Positions 1 through 9,221 of a stretch of 64,000 nucleotides of DNA are shown in pieces. The notes beneath the pieces are model-generated. The model had not been told where the DNA came from. It saw nothing but the letters and a program-made list of their open reading frames with translations, and did not search any database. Within the stretch, counting starts at the first letter, position 1, and the number at the start of each line of letters is the position of its first letter. This DNA is from Parahaliea aestuarii (GTDB lineage Bacteria > Pseudomonadota > Gammaproteobacteria > Pseudomonadales > Halieaceae): positions 186,001 to 250,000 of the forward strand of contig NZ_VRYZ01000004.1 in the NCBI RefSeq assembly GCF_008064635.1, read 5' to 3'. The position numbers and the translations under genes were made by a program.

Positions 1-122
1 AGGAGCCCGAGCTGCTGCAGCGCCTGCCACAGCATCACATCGCGTCTTACCTGGGAGTGGATGCCGTGTCCCTGTCCCGCCTGAAACGCAAGTTGCGGGC
101 ACAGGGAGAGTATGGAGAGTGA
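1..122 (+). CDS. Crp/Fnr-family transcriptional regulator, C-terminal fragment
   Basis: The left edge cuts this gene; only the last 39 codons are present, read in frame from base 3 to the TGA at 120-122. The peptide contains QHHIASYLG followed by VSLSRLKRKL, the recognition-helix region of the winged helix-turn-helix in Crp/Fnr proteins, where the usual pattern is QxxIAxxLG...xSLSRxxR. The cyclic-nucleotide-like sensor domain, and so the ligand, lies outside the window. The tail after the helix is short, as is normal for the family. It converges on the HxlR gene with a hairpin between them. Confidence 0.7.
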   Translation, partial: EPELLQRLPQHHIASYLGVDAVSLSRLKRKLRAQGEYGE

Positions 123-131
123 AGGGCAGCT

Positions 132-157
132 GGCGCCTTAACAAATGTTAAGACGCC
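132..157. terminator. hairpin between two convergent regulators
   Basis: The arms CTTAACA (137-143) and TGTTAAG (146-152) pair around a 2-base loop, and GGCG/CGCC extend the stem beyond one mismatch. It sits between the stop of the Crp-like gene and the stop of the HxlR gene, so it could end transcription from both sides. No T-run follows on either strand, so this is a structural guess. Confidence 0.35.
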
Positions 158-169
158 GCCGGGGTGCCA

Positions 170-706
170 TCAGTTCAGGTCTTCGACCGACCGGCGAATG
201 ATTTCGGGGATGGAGGGCAGGCTGGACTCTTCGTTCTCGATCTGCACCGCCAGGGCCCAAAGGCCCGGGCCGATCTCGGTGGTGACCGATTCCGGCCGCA
301 GCGGCTCGCCGCACTCGCTGCAGGCCAGCACCGGCTGGGTCTTCTTGCCGCAGCCCCGGTGAGTGTATTCCAGCGGCGGGCCGGCATCGCCGGCCATCCA
401 TTCGTCGCCCCAGCGCGCCAGGCTCATCAACACCGGGTACAGGGCGAGCCCCTTGCGGCTGAGACGGTATTCGTGGCGCACGGGGCGGTCCTGGTAGGGC
501 ACCTTCACCAGCACCCCCTGCTCCACCAGCTTGCCGAGCCGCTCCGACAGGCGGTGGCGGGTGATACCCAGATTGTGCTGGAACTGGTCGAAGCGGCGGG
601 TACCGAGAAAAGCGTCCCGCAGGATCAGCAGTGTCCAGCGCTCCCCCACCACCGACAGGGCCCTCGCCACCGAGCAGGCCTGCCTATCAATATCTGTCCA
701 GCGCAT
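170..706 (-). CDS. HxlR-family winged-helix regulator with C-terminal Cys cluster
   Basis: The 178-residue protein is a DNA-binding regulator of the HxlR/MarR-like group. CSVARALSVVGERWTLLILRD near the N terminus and the following helix with ITRHRLSERLGKLVEQG are the diagnostic HxlR winged helix. An upstream ATG in frame exists at 739, but the ATG at 706 is preceded by GGAGG at good spacing and starts where family members start. Residues about 116-132 carry H116, C119, C129 and C132, a zinc-ribbon-like extension seen in some longer HxlR proteins. C11 could serve as a redox sensor as in other family members, but that is inference. It is divergent from the M24 peptidase gene, which may be its target along with itself. 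Confidence 0.85.
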   Translation of the reverse strand: MRWTDIDRQACSVARALSVVGERWTLLILRDAFLGTRRFDQFQHNLGITRHRLSERLGKLVEQGVLVKVPYQDRPVRHEYRLSRKGLALYPVLMSLARWGDEWMAGDAGPPLEYTHRGCGKKTQPVLACSECGEPLRPESVTTEIGPGLWALAVQIENEESSLPSIPEIIRRSVEDLN

Positions 707-716
707 TTTGCCTCCC

Positions 717-738
717 TGGCCCCAAATGACAGGGGCCA
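717..738. promoter_or_regulatory. inverted repeat between HxlR gene and peptidase gene
   Basis: TGGCCCC (717-723) and GGGGCCA (732-738) form a perfect 7-bp inverted repeat with an 8-base A/T-richer spacer. It lies 11 bp upstream of the HxlR start and 66 bp upstream of the divergent peptidase start, where an autoregulatory operator would be expected. The assignment rests on position and symmetry only. Confidence 0.35.
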
Positions 739-803
739 ATTATTGCGCCTGATGCGCTAAAATCCACCCCGTTTTCCAAAATCTTCCGATTCAGGGTAAT
801 CAC

Positions 804-2012
804 ATGAACAATGGCATTGGCGGCAGCAGCCAGGAACAGGCACTGGCCCGCCTCAGCGATATGACCGCCGGCATCCAGCCGATAGCCGATGGGGAGTTCG
901 AAGCCCGCCTGGCCCGCGCCCGAGAACTGATGCGCGTCGAGGGCCTGGATGCCGTCTATCTCAACGCCGGCACCAACCTCTACTACTTCACAGGAACCCC
1001 CTTCGGCGCCAGCGAACGCATGGTCGGCGCACTCATTACCCCCGGGGGCGCCCCCCACTACATCGCCCCGGCCTTTGAGCTGGGTACCCTGCAGGGCTTT
1101 ATCCGCATTCCCGGCGACGTGCACTGCTGGGAAGAGCACGAGAATCCCTATCAGCTCACCGCCAAGCTGCTGGCGGATCTCGGCATCAGCAACGGCCGCA
1201 TCGGCGTCGACGAGTCGGCGCCCTTCTTCATCTTCGACGGACTGCGCCAGGCCGCGCCCCACTACGACTACGTGAGCGCCACAGGCGTCACCGCCGGCTG
1301 CCGCATGCAGAAATCCGCCGCCGAACTGGCTCTCATGCAGCGCGCCAAGGACATGACGCTGGCAGTGCACAAGGCCGCCGCCAGCATCCTGCGCGAAGGC
1401 ATCAGCACGGCGGAAGTGACAGACTTTATCGACCGGGCACACCGCGCCGTGGGCGCCGCCAAGGGCAACTACTTCTGCATTGTGCTGTTCGGAGAGGACA
1501 CCGCCTTCCCCCACGGCGTCGCCAACCCGAAGCTGCTGGAGTCCGGCGACATGGTCCTGATCGACACCGGCTGCCAGTTGCAGGGCTACCTGTCGGACAT
1601 CACCCGCAGCTACGTCTTCGGCGAACCCACCGAGCGCCAGCGGGAGATCTGGAATATCGAGAAAGCGGCCCAGGCCGCGGCCTTCGAGGCCGCCCGCATC
1701 GGCGCGCCCTGCGGCACTGTCGACGACGCCGCCCGCGAGGTACTGGTCGCCAATGGCCTCGGCCCGGACTACCAGTTGCCCGGCACCCCCCACCGCACCG
1801 GGCACGGCATCGGACTGGACATTCACGAGTGGCCCTATCTGGTGCGGGGCACCGACACGCCCCTGGCCAACGGCATGTGTTTTTCCAACGAGCCGATGAT
1901 CTGTGTGCCGGGGGAATTCGGGGTGCGGCTGGAAGATCATTTCTACATGACGGAGAACGGGCCGCGCTGGTTTACCGAGCCCTCCCCGTCCATCGACCGC
2001 CCCTTCGGCTAG
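804..2012 (+). CDS. M24-family metallopeptidase (Xaa-Pro dipeptidase-like)
   Basis: The 402-residue protein has an N-terminal creatinase/prolidase domain (about 35-165) and a C-terminal pita-bread M24 domain. All five dinuclear-metal ligands can be placed: D254 in LIDTG, D265 in YLSDITRS, H334 in the HRTGHGIGL stretch, E363 in SNEPM and E377 in VRLEDH. The domain order fits aminopeptidase P, prolidase or creatinase-type hydrolases that act on X-Pro dipeptides or related amides. No signal peptide is visible, so it is probably cytoplasmic. It is transcribed away from the HxlR regulator and its stop overlaps the stop of the convergent isocitrate dehydrogenase gene. The exact substrate cannot be told from sequence. 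Confidence 0.85.
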   Translation: MNNGIGGSSQEQALARLSDMTAGIQPIADGEFEARLARARELMRVEGLDAVYLNAGTNLYYFTGTPFGASERMVGALITPGGAPHYIAPAFELGTLQGFIRIPGDVHCWEEHENPYQLTAKLLADLGISNGRIGVDESAPFFIFDGLRQAAPHYDYVSATGVTAGCRMQKSAAELALMQRAKDMTLAVHKAAASILREGISTAEVTDFIDRAHRAVGAAKGNYFCIVLFGEDTAFPHGVANPKLLESGDMVLIDTGCQLQGYLSDITRSYVFGEPTERQREIWNIEKAAQAAAFEAARIGAPCGTVDDAAREVLVANGLGPDYQLPGTPHRTGHGIGLDIHEWPYLVRGTDTPLANGMCFSNEPMICVPGEFGVRLEDHFYMTENGPRWFTEPSPSIDRPFG

Positions 2013-3769
2013 GCCCTCCCACCTGCCGCGGCGGCGTCCAGGTTGGCCGCCACCGCGTCGAGGAAACCGGCCATATCGACAATTTTCTCGCCCGATGGAT
2101 TGGTGGTCTTGCCCTTCAAATCGCCGGTGATAATGCCCTGGTCGACAGTGTCGATCAGGGCCGCCTTCAGGCGCGCGGCATAGTCACCCAGCGCCGCGTT
2201 ATCCTCGCGGTTTGCCATCACCTCAAGGGCATTGGCCACGGCGTAAATCAGCGCCGATGAATTGAAATGGGCCTCCCTGCCGTTGGTCTCGGCAAAGCGC
2301 AGGTAAAGGTCGTGGGCGGTACCGTGGGGCGCCTCGAACAGCATGGTGCCGTCGGTGCTCTCGATGATGGAACTGGCGGTGGCCAGGCTGCCGCCGAGGG
2401 CCGCGGAGATATCCGAGAAAATATCACCGTCCAGGTTCTGGGCCGGGTACAGCGCGTTGCGCGGCGGGTCGCAAATCATCTTCTTCAGCTGGCTCGAAGG
2501 CCGCATGATCATGAAGGACGGCGGCCGGGTACCGGCCTCGGCCAGTTCGTGGCGCACTTCCAGCAGAACGTGGCTGAATACCTCGTCGTATTCCATGTAC
2601 TCCCGCTTCAGGCCGAAGTAGACCTCCTTGTCGTTGTGCGAGGCATCCCGGAAAACCTGGGTGACCCAGTCCTTGATGGCCTGGCGGTCGTTGGTCATGA
2701 ACAGCAGCGGGTCGCCCTGCTGCACATCCCGCGCATGCAGTTCCTCGCCGTCGATCACCACCTTGAGGATGCCGTCCTCCGGCAGGGCCATATTGAAGCT
2801 GCCGTACTGGTCGCCACCGCCGGCGCTCATGCGCGACAGTGACACATGGAACTTGCGCTCGGGAATACCGTAGCGCTTGAGCTCTTCCACCAGCTTGTAC
2901 AACTTGCGGCCAGTGGTATTGTCCGGCACCCCCCACAGGGCCCGCTCGGGCGGGTTGGACACAATGCGGGCGGCCTGGGCATCGATCAATTCATAGTGGT
3001 AGGCCAGCCCGGCCTCAGCCAGCGCATCGCGGTAGTCGCTGCGGTAGATATCCTCGATGGCCGTGCGCATGACACCGTCGTAGCCGGCAATCACCGTATC
3101 CTTGAGGCCGAGGTAGACATCGCGCTTCTCGTCCAGCGCCTTCTGAAAGAAGGCGTGAGCCCAGGATTTGACGTCTTCCAGCGCTACCGTGGCCAGCAGC
3201 CAGGGATCGCCCTTGTGCAGGACCCTGCGGTGCAGTTCCACCGGATCGCCACTGGCGCCCACAAAGAGAATCTTCGCAACGCCAGTGGAGCGGGTCAGGG
3301 CATTGGCGCTGTGCTTGATGCCCCCACGATCCATGGTGAACACCTCGATATCCCGGCCGATCCACTGGGGCTGGCGCACCTGCAGATTGCGGAAGGGAAT
3401 ATCTTCGCGGGTGATATTGCCGCCGATGCCCTTGCGGATGGCACCGTTGGGCGACTTGGTGGCGAGCTTGTCCAGCTCGTCCTCCTTGAGGCGGGAGTAG
3501 GTTGTCAGCAACTCGTCCAGCTGGGCACGGTTCACTGTCATGCCGGCGTTCTTGACGCCCACGCCGTGGGTCTTCAGCGCCTCGATGGCATCGCGCACCG
3601 CCTGGCCGTTGGTAGCCAGGCGATTTTCCGCCGACAGGTCGACCTCCACCAGGTCGATGTCCAGGCGGCTGGTAACAAACTGTTCAAGAATCCGCACGAA
3701 AGCCACCTGGGCCATTTCGTCGCCGTGCAACACCACCAGCGGGCGTTCGACCCTGACCTTTCCACTCAT
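2009..3769 (-). CDS. isocitrate dehydrogenase-type enzyme with internal duplication
   Basis: This 586-residue protein belongs to the beta-decarboxylating isocitrate/isopropylmalate dehydrogenase superfamily, closest in pattern to the eukaryote-like homodimeric isocitrate dehydrogenases. Visible landmarks are LHGDEMAQ at about 14, KSPNGAIR with GGNITRED at 105-123, NLDGDIFSD (Asp449/Asp453, metal ligands) at 445-453 and PHGTAHDLY at 481-489. Family members are usually about 400-420 residues. The excess is a second copy of the middle region: residues about 166-280 align with about 335-440 (KGDPWLL/QGDPLLF, VKSWAHAFF/IKDWVTQVF, DVYLGLKD/EVYFGLKR, NPPERALW/DPPRNALY). In the cofactor loop an HD pair stands where NADP enzymes carry RH, which hints at NAD. 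The start has GGGAGAA upstream. It lies just downstream of isocitrate lyase, the branch-point competitor for isocitrate. Confidence 0.8.
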   Translation of the reverse strand: MSGKVRVERPLVVLHGDEMAQVAFVRILEQFVTSRLDIDLVEVDLSAENRLATNGQAVRDAIEALKTHGVGVKNAGMTVNRAQLDELLTTYSRLKEDELDKLATKSPNGAIRKGIGGNITREDIPFRNLQVRQPQWIGRDIEVFTMDRGGIKHSANALTRSTGVAKILFVGASGDPVELHRRVLHKGDPWLLATVALEDVKSWAHAFFQKALDEKRDVYLGLKDTVIAGYDGVMRTAIEDIYRSDYRDALAEAGLAYHYELIDAQAARIVSNPPERALWGVPDNTTGRKLYKLVEELKRYGIPERKFHVSLSRMSAGGGDQYGSFNMALPEDGILKVVIDGEELHARDVQQGDPLLFMTNDRQAIKDWVTQVFRDASHNDKEVYFGLKREYMEYDEVFSHVLLEVRHELAEAGTRPPSFMIMRPSSQLKKMICDPPRNALYPAQNLDGDIFSDISAALGGSLATASSIIESTDGTMLFEAPHGTAHDLYLRFAETNGREAHFNSSALIYAVANALEVMANREDNAALGDYAARLKAALIDTVDQGIITGDLKGKTTNPSGEKIVDMAGFLDAVAANLDAAAAGGRA

Positions 3770-3839
3770 CCGGGTTCTCCCTTTGCAAAAAACATCAGAA
3801 TAGCGGCTGCCGGCGTTCAGGACTACTCGACTTCAGTCG

Positions 3840-3876
3840 AAAAAAAACCGGGGAGGTCGCAAAGCGGCCTCCCCGG
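3840..3876 (-). terminator. rho-independent terminator of isocitrate lyase gene
   Basis: Arms 3848-3860 and 3864-3876 pair over 13 bp (one G-T wobble) around an AAA loop. On the minus strand the stem is followed by eight T residues (3847 down to 3840). It lies about 50 bp beyond the aceA stop, so aceA is separated from the dehydrogenase gene that follows. Confidence 0.85.
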
Positions 3877-3922
3877 CAACGGGATTGGGATTGGCGGCGG
3901 CTCAGGGGCCGCCGCCCGGCGA

Positions 3923-5521
3923 TCAGCCGAACTGGTTCATCGTGTTGTCTTTACCACCGGCCTTCAGCGCCCCTTCACCGGCAAAGTACTCTTTGTGGTC
4001 GTCGCCGATGTTGGAGCCGGCCATGTCCTGGTGCTTGACGCAGGCGATACCCTGGCGGATTTCCTTGCGCTGGACACCGGCCACGTAGGCCAGCATGCCC
4101 TCTTCGCCGAAGTAACCCTTGGCCAGGTTGTCGGTGGACAGGGCCGCGGTGTGGTAGGTCGGCAGGGTGATCAGGTGGTGGAAGATGCCCGCCTCGCGCG
4201 AGGCATCCGCCTGGAAGGACTGGATGCGGGCATCCGCTTCCGTCGCCAGTTCGGTGTCGTCGTACTCCGCACTCATCAGTCCATCGCGGTTGTAGGCCGA
4301 TACATCTTTGCCCGCTTCGCTCCAGGCGTCGAACACCTGCTGGCGGAAGTTCAGGGTCCAGTTGAAGGACGGCGAGTTGTTGTACACCAGCTTGGCATCG
4401 GGTACGGACTTGCGAATCTCGTCCACCATGGCGCCGATCTGGCCGACGTGGGGCTTCTCGGTTTCGATCCACAGCAGGTCGGCGCCGTTCTGCAGGCTGG
4501 TCACGCAGTCCAGGATGCAGCGCTCTTCACCGGTGCCGGCCTTGAAGCGGTACAGTCCGTTGGGCAGGCGCACCGGGCGCACCAGTTTGCCGTCCTGCTT
4601 GATCACCACGTCGCCTTCACGCACGTCGGAGGCATCGTGCACTTCCTCGGTTTCCAGGAAGGCATTGTACTTGTGAGCCAGATCGCCGGCGTCGCGGGAT
4701 ACCGGGATCTTCTGGGTCAGGCCGGCACCCAGGGAGTCGGTGCGGGCGACGATCACACCGTCTTCCACACCCAGTTCCAGAAAGGCGTAGCGCACGGCGT
4801 TGATCTTGGCCAGGAAGTCCTCGTGGGGCACGGTCACCTTGCCGTCCTGGTGGCCGCACTGCTTGGCGTCGGACACCTGGTTCTCGATCTGGATGGCGCA
4901 GGCGCCCGCTTCGATCATCTGCTTGGCCAGCAGGTAGGTGGCTTCCTCGTTACCGAAGCCGGCGTCGATGTCGGCAATGATCGGCACTACGTGAGTCTCG
5001 AAGTTGTCGATGGCGTTCAGGGCGGCCTTTTCCTTCACCTGGTCGCCGGCTTCGCGGGCGGCGTCCAGGTCGTGGTAGAGGTGGTTCAGCTCGCGGGCAT
5101 CGGCCTGGCGCAGGAAGGTGTACAGCTCGGCAATCAGCTCGGGCACGGAGGTTTTCTCGTGCATGCTCTGGTCGGGCAGCGGGCCAAACTTGCTGCGCAG
5201 GGCGGCGATCATCCAGCCGGACAGGTAGAGGTAGCGCTTGCTGGTGGTGCCGTGGTGCTTCTTGATGGCAATCAGCTTCTGCTGGCCGATGAAACCGTGC
5301 CAGCAACCCAGGGACTGGGTGTAGGACCCTGTGTCGGCGTCGTATTCCGCCATGTCCTTGCGCATGATGGCAGCGGTGTAACGGGCGATATCCAGGCCGG
5401 TGCGGAAGCGGTTCTGCAGGGCCATGCGCGCGGCGAATTCGGGGTTAATGTTATCCCAGGTACCGCCTTGCGCGTCGCGCAGTTGGGCGAAGGATTCTGT
5501 GGTCTGCTGGTATGTAGCCAT
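3923..5521 (-). CDS. aceA: isocitrate lyase
   Basis: Cleaves isocitrate to glyoxylate and succinate, the first step of the glyoxylate shunt for growth on acetate and fatty acids. At 532 residues it matches the long Pseudomonas-type class rather than the roughly 430-residue E. coli class. The catalytic signature reads KQCGH at 220-224 with nucleophile C222, where many homologues have KKCGH. DIDAGFGN at 184-191, IENQ at 212-215 and the NNSPSFNW substrate loop are also present. Start: ATG behind AAGAGGT. It is monocistronic, ended by the hairpin at 3840-3876. Malate synthase is not in the window. Confidence 0.95.
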   Translation of the reverse strand: MATYQQTTESFAQLRDAQGGTWDNINPEFAARMALQNRFRTGLDIARYTAAIMRKDMAEYDADTGSYTQSLGCWHGFIGQQKLIAIKKHHGTTSKRYLYLSGWMIAALRSKFGPLPDQSMHEKTSVPELIAELYTFLRQADARELNHLYHDLDAAREAGDQVKEKAALNAIDNFETHVVPIIADIDAGFGNEEATYLLAKQMIEAGACAIQIENQVSDAKQCGHQDGKVTVPHEDFLAKINAVRYAFLELGVEDGVIVARTDSLGAGLTQKIPVSRDAGDLAHKYNAFLETEEVHDASDVREGDVVIKQDGKLVRPVRLPNGLYRFKAGTGEERCILDCVTSLQNGADLLWIETEKPHVGQIGAMVDEIRKSVPDAKLVYNNSPSFNWTLNFRQQVFDAWSEAGKDVSAYNRDGLMSAEYDDTELATEADARIQSFQADASREAGIFHHLITLPTYHTAALSTDNLAKGYFGEEGMLAYVAGVQRKEIRQGIACVKHQDMAGSNIGDDHKEYFAGEGALKAGGKDNTMNQFG

Positions 5522-5797
5522 GAGGGATACCTCTTGCTCTTTGCGGGGGCGGAAACGAACGCTGATGCATCCGTTGTTCAGGTGCCGGGTATCTTAGTCA
5601 GCACCCGCACATAACTGAAATAAATAGAAAAGATTTTTGCTATTCACGAAACGAATTCAAAGAAAACAGGACCATCGGCGTTACGCCATCAGTAACAAAG
5701 CAAGAGCGCCAGAAGATCATGGGTGCCGCCACAGTCAAACGGCGCTCGCTAGCAGTATAGTCGGGCGCCAGGAACCGGCGCCCGGAGAGGCGAATCC
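5522..5797. other. intergenic region upstream of aceA
   Basis: These 276 bases separate aceA from the end of the ABC permease gene. The part nearest aceA (about 5600-5690) is clearly A/T-richer and probably holds the aceA promoter, but no convincing -35/-10 pair or operator stands out. A 7-bp inverted repeat GGGCGCC/GGCGCCC (5763-5783) lies just past the permease stop, with no T-run. No gene is seen. Confidence 0.4.
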
Positions 5798-6812
5798 TTA
5801 AATTTCCCAGCGGTGCCGCCGCAGCCAAACAGCCCCGGCCACCAGCAGGGCGGTGCAGGCGAGTCCAGCCAACAGGCTGGCAAGGTCAGCGGGCAGTGGC
5901 AAACTGGCCGTCGAAGTCGGGTCCGGCAGGTGGCCTGCGATGGCGCCGCGTACAAAATCGCTGCCGAACACCAGCTCTTCGGCAAACACTACGGCCACTA
6001 CCGGCAGCGCCGCCGTCATGAAGGGGGAGCGCCGGGCGGCGGCGCTGGCCAGCAGCAGCCAGGCGTAAACGGGGGCAATCCACAGGGCGCTGATCAACCA
6101 GCCGCCAACCTGTTGCACCAGCAGTCGGCCAAAATGCACATTGCCGAGAATCTGCTCCGCGGGATTCATATCCATGCGCCACATCAGCAGCATGGAAAGG
6201 GCGGTGCATACCAGCTGCGCCACCAGCGCGGCGCCGATAAAAATGGCCGGCGCCACAATCAGCGCTACCGCCAGCTTGGCCAGCACCACTTCCCACTCCG
6301 ACACTGGCATGGACTTCCAGAACAGGATGGAGCGGTCCCGGCGGTCGTCGAACAGGCAGCCGAGCAGGTAGTTCACCACCACGATCACCAGCAGCACCAT
6401 CATCAGGACATTGATGACACCGAGCACGGCGTTGAAAGGATAGTCCATGCCCCCGGACACCACTTCGCTGTCGCTCTGGGGTGTGTCGGCGTTGCGCGGC
6501 TGGAAGGTCCACTTGCGGGAGAAGTTCCACTCATCCTCGCTGCTCGCGCCCTCGGTCCGTTCGATGCGATAGGCGACCTCGTCGTCCTTGTCGTCATCGA
6601 TCTGGATGGTGATGTTCATCCCGGAGATTTTCTCCTCCTGGGTGACCACCTCGATAAAGGCCTGTCCGACCGCGGCGACACGATTGGCCAGCAGCACACT
6701 GGCCAGTACCAGTACGCAGATGGCCAGCGCGGCCAACAGCGGTGTCCACAGCAGGGAAACCCGGTATTCCTGAAGTTCACGCTGCACCAGGGTAAACCAG
6801 CGCGAGGATGTA

Positions 6813-6823
<11 letters not shown>
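5798..6823 (-). CDS. ABC transporter permease, ABC-2 type
   Basis: This 341-residue integral membrane subunit has one N-terminal membrane helix (LLWTPLLAALAICVLVLASV), a large periplasmic segment of about 110 mostly polar residues rich in acidic amino acids, then five or so helices including a V/L-rich one with VLLVIVVVNYLLGCLF. The cytoplasmic FDDRRDRSILFWKSMPVSE motif is typical of ABC-2 permeases paired with YtrB/CcmA-like ATPases. A longer frame opens at 6994, but the ATG at 6823 has GGAGAGG in front and overlaps the ATPase stop by 11 bp, as expected for an operon partner. Role in export or envelope stress is inferred. Confidence 0.8.
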
Positions 6824-7675
<852 letters not shown>

Positions 7676-7679
<4 letters not shown>

Positions 7680-8041
7680 GCCCCACCCCCAGCCGCCTTC
7701 AGGCGGCGCAGTACTTCATCCATGTCCAATCCCAGTCGTTGTACCCGCCCGGCAAAAGCCGGCAATTCCTCGTTCAAAAAACGCGCCTGTTCGTCGCTGG
7801 TGAGCACGCCGCGGGCGCCGCTGGTGACAAACATGCCCAGGCCCCGCCGCTTTTCCAGCAGGCCCATATCCACCAGTTCCTGGTAGGCCTTGCCCACCGT
7901 CAGGTGGTTGATCTGGTAGTCCGCCGATACCTGGCGCACCGAGGGAATGGCCTCTCCCTCGGCGAAACTGCCGTCCATGATGCGCTCCACGACCTGGTCC
8001 CGCAGTTGCCGGTAGATCGGCTGGCTGTCGTTCCATTCCAT
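7676..8041 (-). CDS. GntR-family regulator, YtrA subfamily
   Basis: The 121-residue protein has a GntR winged helix-turn-helix (about 8-75: QPIYRQLRDQVVERI, then AIPSVRQVSADYQINHLTVGKAYQEL and LEKRRGLGMFV) and only a short, about 45-residue C-terminal helical tail. That small effector domain defines the YtrA subfamily, which usually represses its own ABC-transporter operon. It is the second gene of the operon DUF2807-GntR-ATPase-permease. A matching inverted repeat lies at 8976-8999 upstream of the first gene. Confidence 0.88.
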
Positions 8042-8079
8042 CTGCGGTAATCTCCGTGCTGCTCTGCCCGGGCGTCCGA

Positions 8080-8907
8080 TCAGCGCTCGCGGCGCAAATC
8101 GCCGGAGCCGATCAGCAGGTCCTGTTCGATCACGGGGCTGCCGCGATACACCACATCGCCACTGCCGAGGATATTCACCTCCAGCACCTCGATCTCGCCG
8201 ATACGCGCATCGCCGGAACCGACGATATTTACTTCGGCGCGGCCGCTGTCCATGTTGCGAAAGTCCACGTCGCCGGAGCCGACGATACTGAGTTCGAGAT
8301 TGTCCGCGCGACGAGCAGATTCAAGGCTGATGTCGCCGGAGCCGCGCACACTCACCTCCACGCCCCTGGCATCCACCTCACCCAGCTGGATATCGCCAGA
8401 GCCGGACAATGCCACTTTCAGCTCCCGGCTCGTCAGCCTGGCCAGCTGGATGCGCCCGGAGCCGCTGAGCTGCAGGGTCGTACTGCCGGACTCCACCTCG
8501 AACAGCCGGACATTGCCGGTACCCGCGGCGGAGACAAACAGTGAATCGCTGGTGAAGGGCTGCACGTAGACATCGCCCGAACCCTTTACTTCAAGGTGTT
8601 CCAGGGTCGGTGTAGTGAGACGGAACTTGACGCCGTCAAAGTCCGCGCGGCGACTTTCCCGGCTGCCACCCAGCAGCAGCGTGGTACCGTCGACCAGGAA
8701 GGGCTGCAGGTCGAGTTCCTCCCGGTCGCCGCGCAGCAGCAGTTCCACGGTATCCCCCTGGCTGATCTCCACCTCGACGTCGCCGTAGACCATGACGGCA
8801 TCGAAATCGAGCCCCTCTACCCGGCGGGTTTCCTCGGCACTGGCCGCCGAACTCAGGAGTGTGCTGGCCAGGGCCAGGGCCAGAAAGGCCAGGCTACCCT
8901 TGAGCAT
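8080..8907 (-). CDS. exported DUF2807 (GIN-domain) beta-helical protein
   Basis: This 275-residue protein starts with a clear signal peptide (MLKGSLAFLALALASTLLSS, AxA cleavage site just after). An in-frame GTG/ATG upstream (to about 8964) would place a charged leader in front, so the ATG at 8907 behind AGGCGG is preferred. The mature part is a run of about nine GSGD-type repeats (GSGDVYV, GTGNVRL, GSGRIQL, GSGDIQL and so on) spaced about 20 residues apart, as in the GIN or putative auto-transporter adhesin head domain, and probably forms a right-handed beta-helix. No anchor or secretion domain is seen. It opens the GntR/ABC operon with a 38-bp gap, suggesting an envelope role, which is inference. 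Confidence 0.82.
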   Translation of the reverse strand: MLKGSLAFLALALASTLLSSAASAEETRRVEGLDFDAVMVYGDVEVEISQGDTVELLLRGDREELDLQPFLVDGTTLLLGGSRESRRADFDGVKFRLTTPTLEHLEVKGSGDVYVQPFTSDSLFVSAAGTGNVRLFEVESGSTTLQLSGSGRIQLARLTSRELKVALSGSGDIQLGEVDARGVEVSVRGSGDISLESARRADNLELSIVGSGDVDFRNMDSGRAEVNIVGSGDARIGEIEVLEVNILGSGDVVYRGSPVIEQDLLIGSGDLRRER

Positions 8908-9221
8908 GGGGCCGCCTTTCCAGCGCGGCGCGTTGTGGTCACAATAACGGGGCATGGTCGCCACCTCGTCCTGTTGGTGTTATAGGCTACTATATCACCC
9001 GCAAAACAGGGCACAACGCCCCGCCCTGCAGTTCATCCCGGCGCCGGCTCGGTTTGTCGAGAGCGCGGGTAAATCACGGGTTGCGGCTTCGCCCTGCTGG
9101 TGGACTACACGCGGCACTTCGCCGAAGAAGTGCCGCCCTGCACGAATCACTGACAGCCGATTCATAATCCGGCAACACTGGCGGCGCACACTACCGGGTT
9201 TGCCACTTACGGAGAGAACCC
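8908..9221. other. divergent control region, DUF2807 operon / phoD
   Basis: About 314 bases separate the DUF2807 start from phoD. It holds the candidate GntR operator (8976-8999) and a perfect 10-bp hairpin GCGGCACTTC/GAAGTGCCGC (9111-9120, 9127-9136) with no T-run on either side. The phoD ATG has GGAGAG 7 bases before it. I looked for 11-bp PhoB repeats here and found none that hold up. Confidence 0.45.
8976..8999. promoter_or_regulatory. candidate YtrA/GntR operator
   Basis: GGTGTTATAG (8976-8985) and CTATATCACC (8990-8999) form a 10-bp inverted repeat with one mismatch around GCTA. The outer GGTG...CACC symmetry fits operators of YtrA-type GntR repressors. On the minus strand the right half also supplies a CTATAA-like -10. 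It lies about 70 bp upstream of the operon's first preferred start, so binding would block the promoter of the operon that encodes the regulator. Confidence 0.55.

Noticed and set aside
2846-5614. 922-codon open frame on the plus strand across isocitrate dehydrogenase and aceA
   Set aside because: It is antisense to two well-supported enzymes, its translation is low-complexity and matches no family. Long antisense frames are expected in this G+C-rich DNA.
8080-8800. Regular repeated DNA, possibly a CRISPR-like or tandem array
   Set aside because: The spacing reflects the GSGD protein repeats of the DUF2807 gene; the units diverge at the DNA level and lie inside one coding frame.
9085-9221. 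Pho box in front of phoD
   Set aside because: Candidate half-sites (for example at 9144-9151 and 9159-9166) are 15 bp apart instead of 11 and match the consensus poorly.
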